Shown here: in pieces, positions 21,901 to 28,611 of the stretch | Position numbering within the stretch: the first letter of the stretch is position 1 | Layout of the letters: every line of letters begins with the position of its first letter | IMG/VR virus record: IMGVR_UViG_3300027782_000058 | Span: 27,080-91,079 of that record | Strand: one strand, 5' to 3' | DNA length: 64,000 nt | Origin: a virus | Notes under the pieces: generated by a model | Seen by the model: the letters and a program-made list of their open reading frames with translations, nothing else | What the model was told of the DNA's origin: nothing | Database searches by the model: none | Program-made: the position numbers and the translations under genes

Positions 21901-22277
21901 CTTGGGCCAAGCAAGGCTTCGAGTGGGACCACCCACACTACGGGACTCCGTGGGCTGACCCTCTGAGGAGGCTGGGAGAGTACGGTCGAAGAGGAAACAT
22001 GTCCCCGGCGCTGAGGAAGGTCTACGATGACCTAATGTGGCGTTTCCGCAACCTAGACCCAAGTGATCCCAACTTCCCGACTCCGCAGGAAATCGTCATG
22101 TTCGGATGGACACCCGGAGCCACTTCTTGGCCCGGAAAGTCGATCCTTGTTGGATCTGGTTGGTATGGCGTCAAGCGTCTCAGGCCCGGTGGTCGCAGGA
22201 CCACTCAGGGCGAGCGCGATAATGGCAAGTGGTGGCATGACCAGATCTTCAGGCGGAACAACCAGAGGAAGGCGTAG
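12912..22277 (+). CDS. Giant multidomain virion-type protein with DEDDh exonuclease, 3121 aa
   Basis: GTG start at 12912, 2 nt after the previous stop. Residues ~25-95 hold a third copy of the YRRGAGAF-type module (VVRRSLKSTQGRAF, NTDLLPLGHPRST). Long acidic linkers alternate with small beta domains that look SH3/KOW-like (GDVVRLEDGT, GDRVYHRGKVGSRRG, GDIVEANNGKRGMV). Residues ~1435-1625 are a DnaQ-type DEDDh exonuclease: DFETTG (D1443, E1445), GHNSTFD (D1551) and HTADAD (H1608, D1613), all catalytic residues present. The C-terminus (~2930-3010) has RQGTGFATAINRYAE and GGYTWAKQGFEW, like a GNAT fold. No cleavage sites were identified. Between portal and capsid genes it is probably packaged and perhaps injected. 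Confidence 0.75.
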   Translation: MKDNIDGASAKSTARLNARIDALVASANDGTPAQRRVNLGAAREVVRRSLKSTQGRAFSQREHIALTALSHFITLAQRDKSVALYPANTDLLPLGHPRSTASNALTAFALREHRARWFAADHRVLDEHRALVASALAAEYGSMEHFYALSMLEQLNDGSALVALVASFGDGNSRAARSARARRQRRDRFGRFAYQGGGLRSLLRFGDGSVRSLTGSYVKDSDDGESFDVETPDGTLYRIPASKAESVKAVLFDSPDGFSPMPAKYDSSDPIIDVADLVKIDMPSGYIEKSRDKDGSVTYGLANGDDYLIRATPAGNGTTAYEVVRNDGKDTPVGLASNWSDVHKMVVQDGKKANREDAAKARLEGKSGPESDYLDFLPDVNIAAKDEGSEVRRQAQSIMDFFELDELPDGMSAQQLADRTRLNADALKDGSLKGGEDLAQDFYDAADAIERKSGLAKPEKKADLTPAPSTAPAPEAGKWEPSDTRIDLPYKEPIIGPDGNLTGEYKDGTANIVDINGRKVVVVDINGTPVPFYLSSGDGGKKDVEAGKWYPFFGWGMDGWMNKGKSDEINDYYGSPELRAQAEWLDANIGDIRDDKSIPRDSSSQGNLDMWINDHVGLKPASNDTPTTRTEFDANVAEIKRRIEAGNGGSNKEQARLDATPTPESGGTSASPEQIAELRRLMDERNVRDNVPDLADGIEKLIADNTLGKEQADRLISGIRENRDVFPEPDTTPEKAPSKSDDFNAPEGAYALNQTAIDNFEPQGRVDESSTDFTDDPSELAQRFDTDDLTAALEQALIGEDGADGDVQGRGAGNLQFNRGDEWVPAEALYQALDQQDEDARAIANDIYDSARKGQMKEQARLDGAPLPEKATKDETPVSAPEKPAAQSEMKPLKELKKGDVVRLEDGTLRTVSEVYGVRSYNSRTNSFDGSTEVEFTDGSTMRRSNEDARNKPDFEVVSSESESGVNIPENLPSLLEDLSPEDRANYEQTGDYRPYLPENADIPDYPSSMYQMDQSPLSPEEIGPLAEDAPQGFDNDPMRLATEYNSETLTEELTNALTGDNERDLGYGYFGYTDENGEEWAGNIPAEAIRDALQLQGVNTDQIVQDAIDKTAKAPEGVEVDVPEKPSREPSAEPLTDVRYSDAILLSNPELQNSIDAALEDAMNEGRNIGRNATRSSANRLEVLLNEQAMRRAGASRADRVKAQRLLEQIQALRDTNMPADFSKPSMRGGKKDQDKEKSLVDQFNAIPGVSQQRYRLDTPSKTVEKQGGVPSLYAPSTIEVAPGLNWEQRDNGRSKGGKFGSQSGSTYIISGSRAKDLNPDEMKKLGFYWDENSQSWINYNGAVGNMSSKDKKNITDSLSKSGFDVNPAFTNGGFIPSWLRDSADVVNPKIVETVSAPRPRRPSPPGRPITDGRLRDLLEQADGDPKKFRELLGKENVHVFDFETTGIRFDENGNMIDSGEPWAISVARYNPATGEMEQKTFYMNPGQSIKDTWAGGTNEDGSPRAIDSDGKPLTDEWLAQQPSQAEALQAALDFMGQDPILFGHNSTFDHDTFTRKADELGLDYRPAAIGDTMSLSQLVHDGEQLPSHSLGYLAKHHGIPSQGTAHTADADTRTTAALLDKLLTKAERAELGMTPENLDRWQGKNEDRYNKALADYNEANAPRVATEAVLEAAQDPTEVPSPEETSARVDKMIKDMSGNPDGAPNPETDIVDESSDGAEPLPNGYSRSNLHELAQSALDEFDRNSDINSYTQFTPQEIKEVQDKIDALREMSNDPSVSDEQVAAALDDIAEDLDAMVSRLGDPNDDRTPLRNIDIIENLNRERDYVTETADMLRARNGENKPEPESDDTTNEVDDAQVRDQMAGEAAGIRNIVNETGSTNADLTDEERQRFWDYQTRLEEVIALVRGNRKDEMGDRDLATYVNRVAIDLKNDFGPGGELEDVAYSRGMDRNKVENILDLADKLEVLTNRLMQQVLDREGSKPPAVRTPAIPKSGPGSKPEAPTKPEDSGQLKPLKPANNPSRDELIDIRSNFDSLMANETDSEIITMGSDISNALNDVLDLIEADPDGKNRETGRSLDALAGDIQELADVVEDDRLKSFDGLLDRIRTLSRAYRRRNREQRGGNGTARNRRQTPAAPKSEPVDTPETKPGPDAPTVTRKAQFTNPDTGARSENWTLSNGDQIIAIDSVTGSGIATVYYHDDEPEVRRWDTDNFAEALQLHLAERSGNSSSASREITQPNPSNLPPEVKVGKTGKTGVGAKVPDAPGERAVGITNGADLPSAPPPPNSDGPVGPNGERLLRRGRENRNFWDHPIMQSWARRRFRKPLEGQFVDRSRVPIAYGDRVVHTNPKAARSTLRPDGTPMTGVVLNRQDNVGRENGHNRDHVTVQWENGTVSHYVSHNLQIVGLTEADTEWRTLVHPDETPDTPESERIDLPAGFDWNQKRRGAAPSGRMGPNGRLSGEGRGQNNIPVEAGDESTRFERGEGVEGLIADFNGVQIQVGDRVYHRGKVGSRRGLTGGTVIGKKYIARYRTITDENGNKKRVRVGYAYQPIVRWDNDPEIKEWSANQLIVTTPDAESRNVSDAPIPTLRREGRGASSKWVPDTEAPDYNADSASGFEPIPANGGGSGAPSTPTPSRSRRVQPSGNRPGYEFVGSREVLFIGTSEQINRLIDNYAVDDQEAELFRSEIVDDTNPDGTQSGNDQIILSIDQGVTNSGKTPREYVEGVLDETFGSASSGTSPTSSTPNAPEADTSTPDDGMVVQPKDKNGQLLDLGDIVEANNGKRGMVRGFTPDGKVRVKYEDGRYGKLNADKLSRTGQTTRGPADPTGAVGEPVEGEFGEWGARAEKIREAKNRGPADLTDLIQRGDDALPPGKTLKDLMQEVWGLEHKYKDKDGNERSLRAEVTGAHVSRGRQISVSMRILDENGRVVGTMSRQLKMDNNGNLSVYHAYFEITDSKRQGTGFATAINRYAEDFYIAQGVREIGVQAALSNGGYTWAKQGFEWDHPHYGTPWADPLRRLGEYGRRGNMSPALRKVYDDLMWRFRNLDPSDPNFPTPQEIVMFGWTPGATSWPGKSILVGSGWYGVKRLRPGGRRTTQGERDNGKWWHDQIFRRNNQRKA

Positions 22278-22285
22278 GGACTCCG

Positions 22286-23212
22286 ATGAACAGCAAGCAG
22301 CGCTCCGCCAATGCGGCGAAGGTCTATCAGGACTGGATCAAGGCAAATCCGAAGATGGACCCGGACAACCCGACTCCGGAGCAAGAGAACGACTACTTCA
22401 TGCGTCTCTACGAGTCGGATCCTGATGTCGCAGGCAAGGGATGGGCTGATGCCGTATCCAAGATGAGCGAAGAAGAGATCACACAGTATTTGGACGATCA
22501 GGAGAAGGCATCTCCCGAGACAGCAAACTCCTTCCGTGTACAGGCTCTGATGGCGGCTGTAGATGAGTCGACCGACGAACTTGTTGGTCTGGTGCTATTC
22601 GTTCCATCATCTGGAACAAAGGGTCTAGAGACCGAATGGGTTCGTGTCGATGGTGAGTGGGTTCCCGAGAGCGTCAGCCCTCTGGCCGATATGTCAGAAG
22701 ATGATCTGGTCTACTACCCAGTAACGGACGACTACATCTTAATCTATGATGGAGGATCACGGTCCATCGAGGACGCGATGAGCCACAAGACGGAGATCCC
22801 TGAGCCTGTTGCGCCAGTCTCGTCACCCATCACTGCCGCAGCCTTCTCATGCCCGGCTCCCACGCAGGACATCCCTCTCAACCTAGCCAATCGACAGAAG
22901 GCCATTGATGGCGCTGGCTACGGACCGATGAATCCAACACGCCCGAATGAGCAGTTCTGGCAGGCAAAGGCAGACCGTTGGAGCACCACTGTAGAAGAGG
23001 CTAAGTCGTCCAAGTGCGGCAATTGTGCAGCATTCATTATCACTGCTTCTATGAGAGAATGTATCAATCAAGGGCTAGGCGATGACGCGGACTCTTGGAA
23101 CGTGATCAACGCTGGTGATCTCGGATACTGTGAAGCATTCGACTTCAAGTGCGCTTCTGAGCGGACTTGTGACGCATGGATCGTCGGCGGTCCCATTACT
23201 GAGGAGAAGTAG
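22286..23212 (+). CDS. Virion-type protein with cysteine cluster, 308 aa
   Basis: ATG at 22286, 8 nt after the giant ORF. The N-terminal two thirds are acidic and contain short beta repeats (GLETEWVRVDGEWVPE). The C-terminal domain (residues ~192-300) begins CPAPTQDIPLNLANRQ and carries KCGNCAAF, MRECI, LGYCEAFDFKC and RTCDAW. This arrangement of about seven Cys, with NP-x-FW-like motifs before it, matches a small domain I know from tailed-phage head proteins that resembles high-potential iron-sulfur proteins. Whether it binds a cluster or zinc is unknown. Confidence 0.65.
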   Translation: MNSKQRSANAAKVYQDWIKANPKMDPDNPTPEQENDYFMRLYESDPDVAGKGWADAVSKMSEEEITQYLDDQEKASPETANSFRVQALMAAVDESTDELVGLVLFVPSSGTKGLETEWVRVDGEWVPESVSPLADMSEDDLVYYPVTDDYILIYDGGSRSIEDAMSHKTEIPEPVAPVSSPITAAAFSCPAPTQDIPLNLANRQKAIDGAGYGPMNPTRPNEQFWQAKADRWSTTVEEAKSSKCGNCAAFIITASMRECINQGLGDDADSWNVINAGDLGYCEAFDFKCASERTCDAWIVGGPITEEK

Positions 23213-23214
23213 TC

Positions 23215-23535
23215 ATGGAAGAAGAGTTCACCTTCCCGTCGCAACTGTGGGTGCTTCTCGACGAAGACACCCCTACCAGTCTTGTCTTCATGACAGACGC
23301 TGGCGCTTGGGTGCGCGAGGATGGCGAGTGGGTCGAGTTCGTCATCGACGACAAAAACCCCAAGCGTCGCTTCGAGGGAATGCTGATCGCTCCCGTCGAT
23401 CCCCGGATCATCGACCTGTGGGATGCACAGAACGGCGAACTGTCAGACGCTGAGGTCGACCCCTTCGAGTACAAATGGAACCCGCCGTCAGTAGTCGGCA
23501 AGCCTGAAGATGCGGCTACGAAGCCGAGCAACTAA
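23215..23535 (+). CDS. Hypothetical acidic protein, 106 aa
   Basis: ATG at 23215, two nt after the previous stop, with GGAGAAG just upstream. The product has repeated strand pairs (SLVFMTDAGAWVREDGEWVE) that resemble the VRVDGEWVPE strands of the preceding protein, then RIIDLWDAQNGEL and a Pro/Ser-rich end. Probably a small accessory domain of the same complex. Family not recognised. Confidence 0.65.
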   Translation: MEEEFTFPSQLWVLLDEDTPTSLVFMTDAGAWVREDGEWVEFVIDDKNPKRRFEGMLIAPVDPRIIDLWDAQNGELSDAEVDPFEYKWNPPSVVGKPEDAATKPSN

Positions 23536-23592
23536 AGGAAGCAGCAGCAGTAGGCAGAATACTGAGCAATTATACTTTATTTGGAGCGTAAG

Positions 23593-24054
23593 ATGATGAT
23601 TCCGATGGACGGCCAGATGCATTCAGTACTCGTCGCTGCTCTTCGCCAACTCATGGCAGACACTTCAGCCGTGTACCAGCATGCTCATGGGTTTCACTGG
23701 AATGTCAAAGGTCCAGACTTCAGCCAGTACCACGCGCTCTTCGCTGCAATCTACGAGGACATCTACGGCAGCCTAGACCCGACAGCCGAGTGCCTTCTCA
23801 AGATCGGCGAGGACGCACCCTTCACCGCGAGTGAGTTCGCTGCGCTGTGCTCCATCGATGACATGACAACCACTGACACTCCTCAGTCGATGACTGAGAG
23901 CCTGTACATGCTCAACGAGGCGCTGATCCGATCCACCAAGACCGCGTTCGACGCTGCCATCGGATGCGACAACCAAGGTGTGGCCAACTTCCTCGCCGGT
24001 CGTCTTGACCAACTAGCAAAGTGGTCTTGGCAGTTGCGGGTTTCTGCTTCCTAG
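23593..24054 (+). CDS. Dps/ferritin-like protein, 153 aa
   Basis: ATG at 23593 is 6 nt after GGAG (23583-23586), preferred to an in-frame TTG at 23581 that overlaps this site. Residues 27-76 read like Dps: HGFHWNVKGPDFSQYHALF, then YEDIYGSLDPTAE. Lining up with E. coli Dps, H35, H47, D62 and E66 fall on ferroxidase residues H51, H63, D78 and E82, while A51 falls where D67 is expected. The length (153) is normal for the family. Dps proteins form hollow 12-mers that oxidise and store iron and can bind DNA. Placed among head genes, this one may be a virion component or may protect DNA from oxidative damage. An AT-rich 50-bp gap precedes it. Confidence 0.85.
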   Translation: MMIPMDGQMHSVLVAALRQLMADTSAVYQHAHGFHWNVKGPDFSQYHALFAAIYEDIYGSLDPTAECLLKIGEDAPFTASEFAALCSIDDMTTTDTPQSMTESLYMLNEALIRSTKTAFDAAIGCDNQGVANFLAGRLDQLAKWSWQLRVSAS

Positions 24055-24114
24055 GTTCTAGTACTACGTCAAGTTCGCTAGAATATAGGAACAAACAGTC
24101 AGAATGGAGAGACC

Positions 24115-27100
24115 GTGGGCTACTTCGGTAGGTCTGGCGATCTAGCGCTGTTCGTGTTCGACGAACTGGGTGTCGTCGTGGACGAGGGGCTCAACCTCGT
24201 CGTGGAGAAGGGGCATCTGGATGCCCTGATCGCTTCCGGCGACTGGAACACTGACGACTCTGAATACTCCAAGGCGGCAGAGGACATCGCGCAGGCGTCC
24301 ATCACAGATCTCGATATCCACGTCTTCTCGTCTAATGACCGTCTCTACACGATCCCGAAGTCCGTCCAATCGGAGGCCAAACGTGCTCTTGAGTGGAGGA
24401 AGACGCACAAGCGTGGCGGAACTCCAGTAGGACTAAACACCGCTCGCACTCTGGCCGAGGGTGGACAGATTGGGATCAAGAAGATCCGCCACATCGCTCG
24501 CTACTTCCCTCGTCACGAGGTTGATAAGCGTGGCCAAGGGTACAAACTGGGAGATAAGGGATTTCCCAGCAACGGTCGAATCGCATGGGCTCTCTGGGGA
24601 GGGGACGCTGCACAGAAGTGGGCAGCGACTATCGTAGAACGAGACGACAAGAAGAAAAAGTCTCTCACTGCTGATGGACTTCCTTCCGAGTACTTCGAGC
24701 CGAGCAGCAGTCGATTTGACTACTTCCGAATGGCAGAAAATCTGCCTGCTGAAGAGGCTCCGGAGTTCATGGCCCGAGTCCGTCTCGACGGGAGCGGGAT
24801 TGACCGCATCTACATGATGGATGCTGATGGGATCGTCTACATCTGGGACGACGGATCTTGGGATGACCTAGGTCTGTTCGAGCAGGACATCATGTCATTT
24901 GATGCTTTCTTCGACATGCCAGACGACGACGTAGACACCATGTACGTTCCAGTGGACGCTGAGGCTGCTGTCAAGATCTGCGCCCTCATCGATGCTGAGC
25001 CGTTCTCCCCCAAAAACACTAGCGACTTCTCTTCTGACGAAGAGATGCTAATGGTACATAGCGCCCTGTCCGAGATCGACTGGGACGAGGTCGACAGGGT
25101 TCTGGTAGCCGCTGGTGAGGCTCCTGCAGCAGATGCCCCCGCCGACCAGCCTCAGGGGGATGGCAACTACACCCCGGATGAGCGCTCCAAGAATGCGTCC
25201 AAGCAGGTTCGTGACGCGACTGGCAAATTCTCGAAGAGCGGATCACGAGTAGTTGTTGGCAATGACACGAACTCCCGTGGAACGATCACGTCGATCAATC
25301 CTGACACTCAGACTGTCGACGTACAACTGGACAACGGAAACACTGTCACCGTCCCCGGAACTGCCACTCAGGGGGAGGACAAGTTCGTAGACGTGTCGGC
25401 AGAGAACGAGACCAACATGACTGTCCCTCCGAGTGCCACCGCTGGCATTCTAGGCCAGCCTCGCGTCCCATCAAATCAGCCGAATGCTCGTATCCCCGGC
25501 ATGCTTCCCCCTCTCACTGGAGAAAGCATCTCTCTGCTGCTCAATGACTGGCCTGCATGGGTTGCAGCCGAGCGTGAGTTGTACCGGCAGACCGCTCCCA
25601 AGACTCCCCCGAACATCGGTCCGCGCCAGTACAACGTTCCCCAGCGGGACAACACTGGTGTAGATGTCCGAGACCCCTCCACCGGAGGCACTCGAAACGT
25701 CGCATGGAATCCGATGCAGGCTCCCAACGCATACAACCACCCCCTGCTGCGCGACTGGCTGAAAGGCAGCGACCGTCACGGCCACCCAAACCGTGGATGG
25801 TACAACCCAATCGTTCGCAGGAACGTGATCGAGCCCCGCAGGTACTTCTCCGCCGAGGTTCTCATCGCTGCTGGTGCCGAACATCCTGAGGTGCAGGAGA
25901 TCAAGAAGCCTGATCCCAATGCTCCCAAGGCAAAGTCAGGCCCTGACTTCACACCTGAAACCTCTGACGTTCCTCCCATGTACATGGCCATCGTCGCTCA
26001 GGATGATCCTCAAGCCGTCATGGACCTGATCTCTCTGGTTCCAGTGAACTCCCAGTCATCCACTCCGACCATCTTCCGCAGGGAGCCCGGTGAGTGGGTC
26101 AAGGATGATGCCATCCTCGCTGACCTGAACTCTCCCACGCCTCCACCAGTGGTTGTGCTGGACAACAAGAACCTAGCATCAGTGGTCGAGCAGATCGACC
26201 AAGCCTTGGTGGCATCTGCCTCTTATCTGCTTGACCGTCGTCTTGCTGATCTCTGGATCAGCGGTGCTGATGTCATGGCGATTGTCGCTGCTGGTGGCGT
26301 TGACCGCAACCGTGGCAACGCTGAGAAACTACGTCGGTACTGGACTGTTGGTGAGGGTGGAGCGAAGATCCGCTGGGGGACTGGCGGAGACTGGAAGCGC
26401 TGCGTTCGCCACCTGTCGAAGTATCTCGGTCCGCGTGCGAAGGGCTACTGCAACCTTCGTCACAAGGAGATGCTGGGCATCTACCCCGCTACCCACGCGA
26501 AGCGCCTCCGCGAGAACTCGATGGAGCAGCCTCTATACATGGAGGTTCCAGACTCTGACCTGCAGATGCCCATCGAGGCCATTCATGCTGAGGAAGACAA
26601 GAACTTTGATCACGAGTGGGAGCCAAACGAAGAAGTCGTTTGGATGCTCATCGAACTCAAGGATCTTGATGACGACACGTTCAGCCTAGTAGCCGCTGGC
26701 GGTCTAGACCGCAATCGCGGAAACGCTGAGGAGTTGCGCCGCTACTGGACGGTCGGCAAGGGTGGAGCCAAGATTCGCTGGAACACCAAGGGCGACTGGA
26801 CCCGCTGCACACGTCATCTTGCCAAGTACCTAGGCCCACGAGCCAAGGGCTACTGCGCTCTCCGCCACAAGGAGATGACAGGTATGTGGACCGGAGATCA
26901 GGCTCACCGTCAGATGTACGGGCGCAAGTCTTTCAGCACCGACTTCATCCTGCCTGAGCAGCAGATCATCGAGAACGCTGCACTGTCTGCTCAGATCGCC
27001 TCTGCCAAGGCCCGTATCTCTGGTGTCACTGCTTCCGGCAGCACTCCTGAGTACGGCTCTGCATTCTTCATCCCTCTGGTCATCCCTGAGCAGATGGAGT

Positions 27101-28611
27101 CTGGTGATGGACGGAAGTTCACCAAGGACGCCATCGACATGCGTCAACTCCCTCTCCCCCTGCTGTGGCAGATCAAGACTGGAGCCGGGCACGACGGTTC
27201 GGTTGTGGTTGGAAAGATCACGCACATGCAGCGGACTAAGGATGGCATCGGTCATGCCTTCGGCGTCTTCGACAACGGAGAGCATGGACGCGAGGCTGAG
27301 CGCCTTGTCCGTGGCGGCTTCATTCGTGGTGTCTCCGCAGATCTGGACCGATTCGAGGCAAGTGAAGAACCTGAGGAAGCCTCAGGTGACGACTCCAAGA
27401 AGATCGGCTCAAGCAAGATCAACATCACAAAGGCCCGCGTAATGGCCGTTACCCTTGTACCTAAGCCAGCATTCCAAGAATGCACGATTGAACTCATTCC
27501 AGACATGGCGCATAAGCAGCAGGAGGAAACCGTGGTACCTGACGGAGTGTATGTCGAGGATTCGGATGCCGCCGAGGCTTCCGCGCTGCTCGCTTGCGGA
27601 ATGGTTGCCGGTGCGATTCCGGTAACTCCGCCGAAGGAGTGGTTCACCAACCCCGGACTGTCCAAGCCGACTCCCCTCACCGTTGATGAGGAGGGCCGAG
27701 TGTTCGGTCACATTGCCGCATGGCATGTGGACCACATCGGCATGTCGTTCGGAACTCGTCCTCCCCGAAGCGCCAGCCAGTACGCCTACTTCCACACTGG
27801 AGTCATTCGTACTGAAGAGGGCTCAGACGTTCCGGTTGGTCAGTTGACACTGGCTGGAGGGCACGCCTCTCTGGAGGCAAGCGCCTCCGAGGCCGTTCGT
27901 CACTATGACGACACTGCCAGCGCCATCGCTGATGTCCACGCAGGCGAGGACAATCACGGCATCTGGGTAGCCGGAGCCCTGCGCCCCGGAACCACTCCCG
28001 AGCAGGTTCGTGCGCTGCGCGCTTCTGCCCCATCCGGTGACTGGCGTCCGATCAAGGGCAAGTTGGAACTGGTTGCCGTGTGTCAGGTCAATGTTCCCGG
28101 CTTCCCCGTCGCCCGCGCGCGTGTGGCGTCTGGTCAGGTTCTTGCTCTGGTTGCCGCTGGGGCAAACACTCTGGCGAAGATGAAGGGCGATCCGGTAGCC
28201 GAACTAGCCGCTCGGATCGACAAATTGGAGCAGTTGGAGAAGGCTCCTCTGGTTGCTGCCGCTGAGGCTGCCAAGGCTCGCATCGCATCAGTCCGGGCTG
28301 CTGAACTGAGCGCCCGAGTGCATGGCACCGGAGAGTTCGCAATCTCAGAGGAGACTCGGATGCGTCTGGCCGGGGAGGGCAAGGCTCTGCCTGACGGCTC
28401 CTACCCGATCCGCAACGTCTCTGACCTCAAGAATGCGATCAAGTCCTACGGGCGGGCCAACAAGAGCGACCGGGCCAAGGTCCGCAAGCACATCACGAAG
28501 CGGGCCAAGGCTCTGGGTCATCCTGAACTGATCCCCGATGAGTGGACCGCTGCTTCCATTCTTGAGGCTCGCGTCGCCTCCGCCATGACGGAGGAGCCAA
28601 GTGCCGAGTAA
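24115..28611 (+). CDS. Multidomain protein with putative capsid maturation protease, 1498 aa
   Basis: GTG start at 24115 after GGAGAG. Order of parts: a helical module near residues 80-170 (RGGTPVGLNTARTLAEGG, then GRIAWALWGGDAAQKWA); acidic and SH3-like linkers; two ~75-residue repeats at ~728-800 and ~865-940 (RYWTVGEGGAKIRWGTGGDW, KYLGPRAKGYC-x-LRHKEM); a protease-like domain at ~975-1110 with GHDGSVVVGKI (H1026) and FIRGVSADLD (S1074), the His-Ser arrangement of S78-type prohead proteases; a conserved region at ~1180-1350 (GHIAAWHVDHIGM, VPVGQLTLAGGHA, VNVPGFPVARARVASG); and a DUF6582-like end (LPDGSYPIRNVSDLKNAI). Just before the capsid genes, it is the best candidate for head maturation. 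The third catalytic residue was not identified. Confidence 0.7.
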   Translation: MGYFGRSGDLALFVFDELGVVVDEGLNLVVEKGHLDALIASGDWNTDDSEYSKAAEDIAQASITDLDIHVFSSNDRLYTIPKSVQSEAKRALEWRKTHKRGGTPVGLNTARTLAEGGQIGIKKIRHIARYFPRHEVDKRGQGYKLGDKGFPSNGRIAWALWGGDAAQKWAATIVERDDKKKKSLTADGLPSEYFEPSSSRFDYFRMAENLPAEEAPEFMARVRLDGSGIDRIYMMDADGIVYIWDDGSWDDLGLFEQDIMSFDAFFDMPDDDVDTMYVPVDAEAAVKICALIDAEPFSPKNTSDFSSDEEMLMVHSALSEIDWDEVDRVLVAAGEAPAADAPADQPQGDGNYTPDERSKNASKQVRDATGKFSKSGSRVVVGNDTNSRGTITSINPDTQTVDVQLDNGNTVTVPGTATQGEDKFVDVSAENETNMTVPPSATAGILGQPRVPSNQPNARIPGMLPPLTGESISLLLNDWPAWVAAERELYRQTAPKTPPNIGPRQYNVPQRDNTGVDVRDPSTGGTRNVAWNPMQAPNAYNHPLLRDWLKGSDRHGHPNRGWYNPIVRRNVIEPRRYFSAEVLIAAGAEHPEVQEIKKPDPNAPKAKSGPDFTPETSDVPPMYMAIVAQDDPQAVMDLISLVPVNSQSSTPTIFRREPGEWVKDDAILADLNSPTPPPVVVLDNKNLASVVEQIDQALVASASYLLDRRLADLWISGADVMAIVAAGGVDRNRGNAEKLRRYWTVGEGGAKIRWGTGGDWKRCVRHLSKYLGPRAKGYCNLRHKEMLGIYPATHAKRLRENSMEQPLYMEVPDSDLQMPIEAIHAEEDKNFDHEWEPNEEVVWMLIELKDLDDDTFSLVAAGGLDRNRGNAEELRRYWTVGKGGAKIRWNTKGDWTRCTRHLAKYLGPRAKGYCALRHKEMTGMWTGDQAHRQMYGRKSFSTDFILPEQQIIENAALSAQIASAKARISGVTASGSTPEYGSAFFIPLVIPEQMESGDGRKFTKDAIDMRQLPLPLLWQIKTGAGHDGSVVVGKITHMQRTKDGIGHAFGVFDNGEHGREAERLVRGGFIRGVSADLDRFEASEEPEEASGDDSKKIGSSKINITKARVMAVTLVPKPAFQECTIELIPDMAHKQQEETVVPDGVYVEDSDAAEASALLACGMVAGAIPVTPPKEWFTNPGLSKPTPLTVDEEGRVFGHIAAWHVDHIGMSFGTRPPRSASQYAYFHTGVIRTEEGSDVPVGQLTLAGGHASLEASASEAVRHYDDTASAIADVHAGEDNHGIWVAGALRPGTTPEQVRALRASAPSGDWRPIKGKLELVAVCQVNVPGFPVARARVASGQVLALVAAGANTLAKMKGDPVAELAARIDKLEQLEKAPLVAAAEAAKARIASVRAAELSARVHGTGEFAISEETRMRLAGEGKALPDGSYPIRNVSDLKNAIKSYGRANKSDRAKVRKHITKRAKALGHPELIPDEWTAASILEARVASAMTEEPSAE

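Noticed and set aside
24040-24115. TAGAAT box at 24079 as a promoter for the 1498-aa ORF
   Set aside because: The sequence 16-18 nt upstream (around TTCTAG) matches a -35 poorly. It remains possible but was not listed.
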